A stretch of DNA of 64,000 bases. Source: CAVQXR01 sp046330455. Its GTDB lineage: Bacteria > Actinomycetota > Thermoleophilia > Gaiellales > Gaiellaceae. A program made the position numbers and the translations under genes. The DNA lies in contig JAXLSU010000010.1 of assembly GCA_046330455.1 (NCBI GenBank), positions 62,001-126,000 of the forward strand. The letters are read 5' to 3'. The stretch's first letter is position 1, and each line of letters begins with the position of its first letter. Positions 26,640 through 33,399 of the stretch are shown in pieces. The notes under the pieces were generated by a model that saw only the letters and a list, made by a program, of their open reading frames with translations, was not told the DNA's origin and did not search any database.

Positions 26640-28229
26640 CTAGGCTTCCGCGCGGGCGAGGGCCGCCTGCCAGAGCGCGTAGGGCCGGCTGTCGCGGATC
26701 CAGCCGGTCGGATCGCCCGTCTCCGCGACGTTCGCCCCGCCTGCACCGCTGCGCACGGCGAGACCAGCCGTGTAGCGGGCGAAGCAGGCGACGACGAGCG
26801 GGACGATCGCCTCGTCGGGAACCCCTGCTGCCCGCGCGTACCTGCGAAGGGCGTCGAGACCCCAGCCGCTTGCGGGAGCGACGGCGGACTCGAACGCGCC
26901 CCGATGCTCGGCCGGCGTGACCGCACGCGCTTCGGCCGCAGCGACGTAGGCGACGAAGAAGACGAGATCGACGACGGGCAGGCCGTCCGGCACGGCCAGC
27001 TCCCAGTCGATCACGCCCAGCCGCTCGCCCCGAAGCCAGAACAGGTTCGGGTGACTGACGTCGCCGTGCTCGAAGACGACCGGCAGCTCGACATCGCGCA
27101 GCGGCTCGAGCGCCCTACGGGTCCGCTCGAGGGAGTCGCCGTCGAGAAGGCCGGACGCGAGCCGCTCGAGCGGCTCGTCGACGAGCCGGATCAGGCGCTC
27201 GTCCGCGCGGCACGGCGCGGAGCGCGGAAGGCCGAGCGTCCATGCGAGACCTGCCTCGAGCACCTCCTGGCGGTGACGGCGGACGAAGCGAGGGTTCACG
27301 AGCGCGCCGTTCATCGCGGTCGTCACGAGCGTGGGCCAGCCTTCGCTTCCCGCAGACCAGACGACCTCGGGCACGGTGTGAAGCGCACCCCCCGATCGGG
27401 ACCGGATCGCCTCCAGGTTTCGCGCCTCCCGCTCGATCGCCGAACCGGGGCCGGGCTCGCGCGCGATCTTCGCCACGAAGGCCGGCTCCCGCCGGCCCTC
27501 GGGAGCGAGCAGCGCGACGACCGCACGCGAGGTCTCGAAGCGCGGAGTGACGAGCAGTACGGTCGACCGGGTCCCGAGCCCGGAGCGCTCGAGGCTCTGA
27601 CCGGGCCCCGGCTCGCCCAGCAGGCCGATCCCGTGTTCCGCTCCTGCCGACGGCCCTTCGCCCCACCGGGCCAGCACGCTGGCGCACGGCACCGCGCGAT
27701 CGAGCATTCCCAGGCGCCGGAGGGTGCGGGCGAGCGCGGCCTTCAACGTCGCGGCACGGCTGGCCTGACGGCGTGCCAGCGACATCGAGATCGACCCCGG
27801 ATCGTCGAGGTCGACGAGCTCGAGGCAGGCCTGGAACGACGGCCAGTGCCAGTGGCGGCAGATGCCTTCGAAGCCGAGCTGCCGGAGCGCCCCGGCGCAG
27901 GTACGCGAGGAGCGGAGCTCCCGGCCCCCGGCCCGCCCGACCTCCACGTAGGCCCAGCCTCCCGGTCGCAGGAGCCGTGACGCGAGCGCCAGGTCCGCGT
28001 GCGTCGGAGAGGTGAGAACAGCGAGGTCGTAGGCACCCGCGGAGTCGGCTTCCGGATCGACGGTCACCCGCTTCGCGACGGCGACGAGGCCCTGCAGGAG
28101 CTCGGGCTCGGGGCTTCCCAGCACGACGACCGACCCGAGCCGCGGCGAGGGCAGGAGGAACCGCCAGTCGACCCGGCGCAGATCCTGGTGGCCGCCGGGC
28201 GCCGCGCCTGGCGGCGCGGCAGAGCTCAT
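26640..28229 (-). CDS. Methyltransferase-like / APH kinase-like fusion, copy 2
   Basis: A 529-residue diverged paralog of the protein at 10648 with the same two-domain order. N-terminal part: SVVVLGSPEPELLQGL, YDLAVLTSPTHADLAL and LLRPGGWAYVEVGRAGG resemble a methyltransferase Rossmann fold. C-terminal part: AFVAKIARE gives the Lys, EREARNLEAI the Glu, EHGDVSHPNLFW (His388, Asp390) the catalytic loop, and IDWELA (Asp408) the metal Asp. The spacing from HGD to DWE is almost identical to copy 1. ATG 28229 overlaps the previous stop (ATGA); a longer frame upstream only covers the preceding gene. Placement among kinase-like genes supports a role in phosphorylating or modifying a glycan building block. 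Function unproven. Confidence 0.75.
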   Translation of the reverse strand: MSSAAPPGAAPGGHQDLRRVDWRFLLPSPRLGSVVVLGSPEPELLQGLVAVAKRVTVDPEADSAGAYDLAVLTSPTHADLALASRLLRPGGWAYVEVGRAGGRELRSSRTCAGALRQLGFEGICRHWHWPSFQACLELVDLDDPGSISMSLARRQASRAATLKAALARTLRRLGMLDRAVPCASVLARWGEGPSAGAEHGIGLLGEPGPGQSLERSGLGTRSTVLLVTPRFETSRAVVALLAPEGRREPAFVAKIAREPGPGSAIEREARNLEAIRSRSGGALHTVPEVVWSAGSEGWPTLVTTAMNGALVNPRFVRRHRQEVLEAGLAWTLGLPRSAPCRADERLIRLVDEPLERLASGLLDGDSLERTRRALEPLRDVELPVVFEHGDVSHPNLFWLRGERLGVIDWELAVPDGLPVVDLVFFVAYVAAAEARAVTPAEHRGAFESAVAPASGWGLDALRRYARAAGVPDEAIVPLVVACFARYTAGLAVRSGAGGANVAETGDPTGWIRDSRPYALWQAALARAEA

Positions 28230-29380
28230 CCGCCGTCCGGCCGGCAGTGGGGCTCCATCGCCTCGAACAGGGCCCGGAGCGAGACCGGGTAGGGATGGAC
28301 GACGGTGTGGGCCTGCTTTCCCGCGAACGCTGCTCGCAGCAGGTCGCGCTCGCTTCCCACCGCCGACTCGATCCCCGGACAGGCGACGTCGGGAAAGGCG
28401 AAGCGGAACTTCTCGTAGCAGGCCATGAAGTCGAGCCGCTCGTGCTCGAGGGAGAACGCCATCCGGTCTGCCACCTCGAGCGGGTCCACCGGCTCGACGT
28501 GCATCTGTGCACCCTCCGCGCTGGCGACGAAGAACAGCCGGTCGAACCCGGTCGAGCGCAGGATGGACGAGCGGTCGAAGAGCCGCTCGGGCGGCACGTC
28601 CACGTGGAGCTGGCGACGCAGCACCGGCATCGTCCGTCGCAGGGCCTTCGACGGCGGGAGGCCTCCCTGTCGTGGAATCCACCGCTCGAGCCCGACGGCC
28701 GTGCGGAGCATGCCGAGCCGGGCGCGATCGCCCCGGGCGACGGCCGTACGCCGCGCCGGCAGCTCGCGCAGGTGCCAGTCCCAGAGGCGGATCGGCTCCG
28801 GGATCCCGTGAGCCCGGCGACCGTCCGCCGAGACGTACACCCACTCGTCGGCGACGTACGATGCCCCCTGCTCCATGAAGGCGAGCAGGGCCTCCGTCTT
28901 GCCGCCCTTGGACCAGCCGGTGGTCACGATCCCGACGCCGTCGCGCTGGAATGCCGACGCGTGCAGCGGGAGGACTCCCTTCGAGAGGGCCGTCAGGTTC
29001 ACGATCGGGATCAGGAAGGGAACCGAGGGCGTGCCGCGCTCACAGACGATCTCGGGGCTCCGGCCGACCTCGTGCAGGGGGAGCCGAACGCGTGCCCGGG
29101 CTTTGTGCCGCGCCCGCAGGACGAGGAACGCGTCGTCCGTGAAGCCGGCGTCGTCGACGCCGAGGTAGCGGAGCCTCGACGAGAGGTGGAGCGAGTCGAC
29201 GAACCGGATGAGGATGTCCGGCTCCCGGTGAAGCGCAGCCTCGAGCGGCCCGAGCTGCCGGCGAACGACCCGCGCGTCGGCATCCGTGGCGTCGAGGAGG
29301 CGAATGCCGACCAGCCCGTGAAGATCGAAGTCGACGGTCGGGGCAGGCGCCTCGCGCTCCTGCGACCGCGAGGCGCTCAC
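28226..29380 (-). CDS. HPr-kinase-like P-loop protein
   Basis: A 384-residue protein. The central region has LPLHASAFQRDGVGIVTTGW followed by SKGGKTEALLAFMEQGASYVA and DEW, positions about 155-200. This matches the HprK C-terminal domain pattern of His-Ala, P-loop GxxxxGK(S/T) and an acidic residue after the next strand. The HprK signature for HPr binding is absent, so this is one of the HprK-like kinases found in exopolysaccharide and RiPP gene sets. GTG 29380 overlaps the previous stop (GTGA), which fixes the start. Residues 1-120 form an unrecognised alpha/beta domain. Likely phosphorylates a protein or a sugar in the pathway. No RiPP precursor is visible nearby. Confidence 0.7.
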   Translation of the reverse strand: MSASRSQEREAPAPTVDFDLHGLVGIRLLDATDADARVVRRQLGPLEAALHREPDILIRFVDSLHLSSRLRYLGVDDAGFTDDAFLVLRARHKARARVRLPLHEVGRSPEIVCERGTPSVPFLIPIVNLTALSKGVLPLHASAFQRDGVGIVTTGWSKGGKTEALLAFMEQGASYVADEWVYVSADGRRAHGIPEPIRLWDWHLRELPARRTAVARGDRARLGMLRTAVGLERWIPRQGGLPPSKALRRTMPVLRRQLHVDVPPERLFDRSSILRSTGFDRLFFVASAEGAQMHVEPVDPLEVADRMAFSLEHERLDFMACYEKFRFAFPDVACPGIESAVGSERDLLRAAFAGKQAHTVVHPYPVSLRALFEAMEPHCRPDGG

Positions 29381-30693
29381 CGGCCACCCTCCGCGCGGCG
29401 GACGTACTCGTTCCACACGAGCCCCGTCACCCGCCGGAGCACGACCTCGGCCTCGACGTCGGTGTCGACCGTGGGCAGCTCGAGCCGTGAGGCGAGGGCG
29501 CGATACCTCCGACGCTGCCCCTCGAGCGCCTCGACACCGTGCTCACCGCTGCGTGCGAAGAGAACCTCGGCGGGCGCGTCCAGCACGATCGCGAGCTGCG
29601 GCCGTGAGCAGCTGTGGGCGAGCAGCCAGCGACGCAGGCGGCTGCGCGCCGACGTGCGTCCCTCCGTGGGCAGGATCGCGTCGTACGGATAGCGGTCGAA
29701 GACGACGAGCCGACCGCGCAGCTCGAGGAGACGGGCGCGCACCGACGCGGAGCGCAGCCGCACCAGCTTCCGGGCGAGCCCCGTGCCCGGCAGCTGCCTT
29801 CGCGCCCGCGAGCCCTGCGGGTAGAGGCCGGCGTAGACGCTCGTCGCCGGCAGCGGGACCGTCTCGACGAGGCGCGCCGAGACCGTCGACTTCCCGGCGC
29901 CGTCGGGGCCGAGCAGCGCAACGCGACAACCGCGCGGACGCGATCCCGCGAGCAGGCGAAACAGCCGCCGAGAGGCCTTGCTTCGCAGGCGCCTGAGCCG
30001 CGTCGCGACGGGGTGGCCCCGCGTCCAGCGGCGACGGAGCTCCTCACCGAGGTCGACGAGCGCGGGCCAGTCGCCCGCACGGGCGGAGGCCACTACCCGG
30101 TCGGACGTCCACTCGTGCGGGAGCATCGGGCCGACCTCCGCTGCGAGCGCCCCGCCGGACGGGCCGGCGAGCGCGAGCTCGTGCAGGCGCGCGGCATGGT
30201 CGGCACGGATCGCGCCCTTGTCGAGCAGGCAGTGGAGAAGCAGGGTCCAGAGCTCGTCGGCAACGTCGAGCTGCCCGGGCCCGTCGCCCCGGCGCGCGCG
30301 CTCGAGGCAGCCGCGCGCCGCATGCGTCGGGAGCTCATGGTGAGGGCCGTACGCGAGCTCCACGACGACGTCGAGCTTCAGCCATTCCCCGCGCTCCTCG
30401 TCGTACCCGAGAAAGAACCGGTGCGGCCCGCGTCCCGGAGCGGGCACGGCAACGAAGCCGAGCGAGAGCAGGACGGGCCCGAGCCGGGGATCGTCTGCGG
30501 CCAGGATGTCCACCTCCTCCGGGCCCGCGCCGTCGTGCGCCCCGGGGGCGCGCAGCAGGCAGGCCGGAACGCCCCCGGAGCGGAGCGCCCTCAGGGCAGC
30601 GATGGCGGCGGGCGGGATCGGCTGCCCGGTATGGGCCCGATCCTGCGGGTGGCTCAGGCTCCCGAGCCCTTGACGACCGACGCGACCGTCCAC
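29377..30693 (-). CDS. Nucleotidyltransferase-like / thymidylate-kinase-like fusion
   Basis: A 438-residue two-domain protein. Residues 25-230 resemble uncharacterised nucleotidyltransferases: VDILAADD is a DxD-like motif, GERGEWLKLDVVVEL-like beta strand follows, then helical sequence. Residues 245-430 are a P-loop kinase with VALLGPDGAGKSTVSARLVE, VVFDRYPYDAILP and IVLDAPAEVLFARSGE, closely resembling the stand-alone kinase at 24643. ATG 30693 overlaps the end of the sugar-transferase gene by 40 bases; no better start is seen. The fusion suggests that nucleotidyl transfer and phosphorylation act on one substrate. It could make an activated donor for the polymer, but the chemistry is not established. 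Confidence 0.7.
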   Translation of the reverse strand: MDGRVGRQGLGSLSHPQDRAHTGQPIPPAAIAALRALRSGGVPACLLRAPGAHDGAGPEEVDILAADDPRLGPVLLSLGFVAVPAPGRGPHRFFLGYDEERGEWLKLDVVVELAYGPHHELPTHAARGCLERARRGDGPGQLDVADELWTLLLHCLLDKGAIRADHAARLHELALAGPSGGALAAEVGPMLPHEWTSDRVVASARAGDWPALVDLGEELRRRWTRGHPVATRLRRLRSKASRRLFRLLAGSRPRGCRVALLGPDGAGKSTVSARLVETVPLPATSVYAGLYPQGSRARRQLPGTGLARKLVRLRSASVRARLLELRGRLVVFDRYPYDAILPTEGRTSARSRLRRWLLAHSCSRPQLAIVLDAPAEVLFARSGEHGVEALEGQRRRYRALASRLELPTVDTDVEAEVVLRRVTGLVWNEYVRRAEGGR

Positions 30694-31265
30694 CAGATGA
30701 TCTTCAGGTCGAGGCCCAGCGACATGTTCTCGATGTACTGGATGTCGAGGCGGAGACGCTCGTCGAAGGTGGTCTCGTTCCGCCCCCTGACCTGCCAGAG
30801 GCCGGTGATGCCCGGGGCGACCTCGAGGCGATGCGTGTGCCAGAGGTCGTAGGTGCTGGCGGAGAAGGACGTCGGGCGCGGGCCGACGAGCGTCATCTCG
30901 CCCTTGAGGAGATTGATGAACTGCGGAAGCTCGTCGAGGCTCGTCTTGCGCAGGACCTTCCCGACCCTCGTGACACGCGGGTCATCGGGGATCTTGAAGT
31001 CGGGGTACGGGAGGATGTTCAGGTGGGCGTACTCGGCCTTCAGCTCCTCGGCGTTCGTGACCATCGTGCGAAACTTGTACATCCGGAACCGAACGCCGTG
31101 CTGGCCGGTTCGCCACTGGGAGAACATGATCGGGCCCGGCGAGTCGATGCGAACGGCGAGCGAGCAGACCGCGAGGAGCGGCACCACCACGGGAAAGGCG
31201 ATCAGGCAGAAGGCGAGGTCGAGCCCGCGCTTCACGAGCAGGTACCTGCGGTTCACCCCGGCCAC
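30654..31265 (-). CDS. Initiating undecaprenyl-phosphate sugar phosphotransferase (PglC/WbaP C-terminal type)
   Basis: A 203-residue monotopic phosphoglycosyl transferase that moves a sugar-1-phosphate from UDP-sugar to undecaprenyl phosphate, the first membrane step of the polymer. The re-entrant hydrophobic helix is LDLAFCLIAFPVVVPLLAVC. Motifs: SPGPIMFSQWRTGQHG, FRMYKFRTM, DDPRVTRVGKVLRKTSLDELPQ (Asp-Glu catalytic pair), GEMTLVGPRP and PGITGLWQVRGRN. Only the catalytic core is present, without the four-helix WbaP N-terminus. GTG 31265 and GTG 31256 are both possible starts; a CTG overlapping the previous stop (31289 region) is a third. The open frame further upstream is antisense-like filler over the degenerate GGDEF gene. 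Confidence 0.88.
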   Translation of the reverse strand: MAGVNRRYLLVKRGLDLAFCLIAFPVVVPLLAVCSLAVRIDSPGPIMFSQWRTGQHGVRFRMYKFRTMVTNAEELKAEYAHLNILPYPDFKIPDDPRVTRVGKVLRKTSLDELPQFINLLKGEMTLVGPRPTSFSASTYDLWHTHRLEVAPGITGLWQVRGRNETTFDERLRLDIQYIENMSLGLDLKIIWWTVASVVKGSGA

Positions 31266-31288
31266 GCCGATCGAGCTCCAGGCCGTGG

Positions 31289-32023
31289 TCAGGAGCTTGC
31301 GCCTGCGGCCGAGTCGCCGTTCGTCGCCAGCTTGCGAGCGGCGGCCCGCGACCCGGCGCTCGCGACGTCGTGCGGCGTGCCCGCGATCGGATTGCCCTCG
31401 AGCGCGCCGACGAGGGCGCCGCTCGTCGCTCCGTCCTCGGGGAACGACACCATCGCGATCCTGCGTTCCTGCAGCAGGTCGGGCACGAGCCGCCCGAGCC
31501 GGGCGACAAAGGCCTCCGCGCTCGAGCGGTCGCATTCGGGCAGCATGACGTAGATGCTGTCGCCGTCGACCCAGGCACGGTCGACGAGACGGAGGTGCCG
31601 CTCGATCCGCTCGAACGTCTCCGCGTACCGATCGGCGCCCGGCTCCCGGAACGACCCATGACCCGAGGAAGGAACGCCGCACGGAACGCGGACGACGGCG
31701 AAGTGGCGCTCGTACCGACGGCTGCGGTGGAGCTCCCGGTGGAACTCGTCCCATCCGTCCTGTGACGGTGCGGTCAGCGACGCGTCACGGCGCGACGAGC
31801 TCCGGCCCCGAACGAGGCCGGTGACGGCCGCTGCGACGCGGCGGAGCCCGGCGGGCGCGCGGACGGGCTCCATGCTGGCTGCGGTTTCGTCGACATGCAC
31901 CGAGACGCCGTTCACACCTCCGATGTCGGCATCGTGCCGCGGGTGCTTGAGCGAGACCTGCCCGGGCCTTCGCCCGGCCTGCCGCCCCTTCCGTCTGATT
32001 CTATGTCTTGCCGTCGTGCTCAC
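31289..32023 (-). CDS. Degenerate GGDEF-domain protein
   Basis: A 244-residue protein. Residues about 95-215 follow the diguanylate-cyclase fold: FHRELHRSRRYERHFAVVRV, then ERIERHLRLVDRAWVDGDSIYVMLPE (about 148-173), then AEAFVARLGRLVPDL. The signature loop is DGDSIYV in place of GGDEF, so the metal and GTP chemistry are not retained; it may bind c-di-GMP or only partners. Residues 1-90 are basic and disordered-looking. GTG 32023 is fixed by AGGAGG six bases upstream (32034-32029); an ATG at 32050 lies before that site. Its position next to the initiating transferase suggests a regulatory role in exopolysaccharide synthesis, which is inference. Confidence 0.65.
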   Translation of the reverse strand: MSTTARHRIRRKGRQAGRRPGQVSLKHPRHDADIGGVNGVSVHVDETAASMEPVRAPAGLRRVAAAVTGLVRGRSSSRRDASLTAPSQDGWDEFHRELHRSRRYERHFAVVRVPCGVPSSGHGSFREPGADRYAETFERIERHLRLVDRAWVDGDSIYVMLPECDRSSAEAFVARLGRLVPDLLQERRIAMVSFPEDGATSGALVGALEGNPIAGTPHDVASAGSRAAARKLATNGDSAAGASS

Positions 32024-32085
32024 CGGATCCTCCTGTGCTCGAAGCTCCATCCACGCCGGCCGGACCGCAGGAGTCCGGCGGCCGT

Positions 32086-33225
32086 TCAGACGGAGCCGAG
32101 ACCGGGAGGACGCTCGATCGGAGCGACGACGGCGAGAGCCCGCATGACGCAGGCGCCGCCGCGGAGGAGCCAGGCGAGCCCCGGCGCGAGGATTCCGAGC
32201 GCCGCCGCGAGCAGCATCATGCCGGCGGAGCTTGCTCCGGCAGACGCTGACCCGGAAGCGGCCGCAGAGCCGGCGCCGCCCAGGCCGGGCGCGCCGAGGC
32301 CATGGTCGAGGGCAGCGCTCTCCGTCTGGGCGGCCTCGCTCGACGGCTGCGGAGCGCCGCGCCCGGGGGCGTGGACCGTCGGCAACCCCGGGAGCTCACC
32401 GGTGAGGACCGGCTCGACGACGGCGTGAGCCTCGGTGCGAATCGGGGGCGACCCCGCGTCCGCAGGGACACCCCCCGGGATGTCGGCCAGCGGGACCCCG
32501 GCGCCGTCTCCACCCGGGTTGCCTCCCCCAGTCCCGGCCGGGGCGGCTGCCGGCCCTTCGGGTGCTGTCGCGGCCACGCTCGCGTACACGACCGCAACGG
32601 GCGCATCGAGACCGGGGCCTCCCTCTTCGCTGCCCGTCGGCACGGGAGTCGGAGCAGGCGCCGGAGCGACGACGGGCTGCGTCGGGGGCGGTGTCGTCGC
32701 GGGCAGCTCGAGGTCGGACGTCAGCTCCGCGCCGGGCGGAGTCTCGACGGGCGGAGCCGGCTGCACGGTCCCGGCGTCGGACGGTGGGACGACCTCGGCC
32801 GGAGGGGCCACGTCGGGCACGGGCACCTCGCTCGCCGGCGGCGCCGGGTCGACGGGCGGTGCGGCCTCGACGGGCGGCTCCGCGTACACGGGCTCCGGGG
32901 CACTCGACGGTTCGGCGCCCGAAGCGGGCACGGACGGGTCCGCAGCCGGGACTGGCGCTGCGTCGCCTACGACCTCCGCGCCGCCCGGAGCGGGATCGGG
33001 CTCCGCGGCCGGCACCGCGACGGGCTCGGCCTCGACTGCGGGCGGCGGCACGGCCTCTTGCGGGGCGACCTCGACGGCGAGGTCGGCCGGTACGGCCGGG
33101 GGCTCGGGTGCGTCGACGGCCGACGCCTGCGCGGGAGCGAGCCCGAGCAACGCCAGCGCGAGCACGGCGGCAACGCGGGCGACTCTCGACGCTCCTGAAC
33201 CGTGACCCGGCGCTGCCGACCGCAC
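32086..33225 (-). CDS. Exported Pro/Ala-rich protein with C-terminal membrane anchor
   Basis: A 379-residue low-complexity protein. GTG 33225 follows AAGGGGGT and starts a signal peptide (VARVAAVLALALLGLAPAQASA). Residues 30-310 are dominated by Pro, Ala, Val and Glu in irregular PPAVEAEPVAVPA-like runs, an extended wall-spanning type of sequence. Near the end ASSAGMMLLAAALGILAPGLAWLL forms a membrane helix (position about 330-353) followed by a basic/Pro tail. No LPXTG motif precedes the helix, so it is probably anchored by the helix and is not sorted. It is the first gene after the strong promoter of the minus-strand run. Function unknown; it may span the wall or scaffold the polymer machinery. 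Confidence 0.7.
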   Translation of the reverse strand: MRSAAPGHGSGASRVARVAAVLALALLGLAPAQASAVDAPEPPAVPADLAVEVAPQEAVPPPAVEAEPVAVPAAEPDPAPGGAEVVGDAAPVPAADPSVPASGAEPSSAPEPVYAEPPVEAAPPVDPAPPASEVPVPDVAPPAEVVPPSDAGTVQPAPPVETPPGAELTSDLELPATTPPPTQPVVAPAPAPTPVPTGSEEGGPGLDAPVAVVYASVAATAPEGPAAAPAGTGGGNPGGDGAGVPLADIPGGVPADAGSPPIRTEAHAVVEPVLTGELPGLPTVHAPGRGAPQPSSEAAQTESAALDHGLGAPGLGGAGSAAASGSASAGASSAGMMLLAAALGILAPGLAWLLRGGACVMRALAVVAPIERPPGLGSV

Positions 33226-33286
33226 AGCGGCACCCCCTTCGGCTAGTGACCTGCTGCGCCCCCGGGATTGCGCTGCAAGAGAGACT

Positions 33287-33315
33287 ACGATACGCCTCCG
33301 CCCGGGACACGTCAA
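33287..33315 (-). promoter_or_regulatory. Promoter TTGACG-17-TATCGT for the minus-strand exopolysaccharide run
   Basis: On the minus strand TTGACG (33315-33310), a 17-base spacer and TATCGT (33292-33287) make the best promoter in the window. It would give a leader of about 55 bases before GTG 33225. The rest of the 33226-33399 gap shows no clear element for the plus-strand gene. Confidence 0.7.
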
Positions 33316-33399
33316 GGAACGGGCCGCGCTGTGGGTGGACTCGTCGTGAGGGCTCCGCCTGCCGATGAACGCGGGGCCGCGGCCCCCGCCCCGGCGGTC

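Noticed and set aside
28226..30693. Lasso-peptide or other RiPP cluster, because of the HprK-like and nucleotidyltransferase-like genes
   Set aside because: Genes are packed with overlaps, leaving no room for a precursor, and no asparagine-synthetase-like, protease or PqqD-like gene is present.
33286..33291. Plus-strand TACGAT as promoter of the ligase/TPR gene
   Set aside because: No -35 box at a proper distance and more than 100 bases to the start; the minus-strand reading of the same element has a good -35 at 17 bases.
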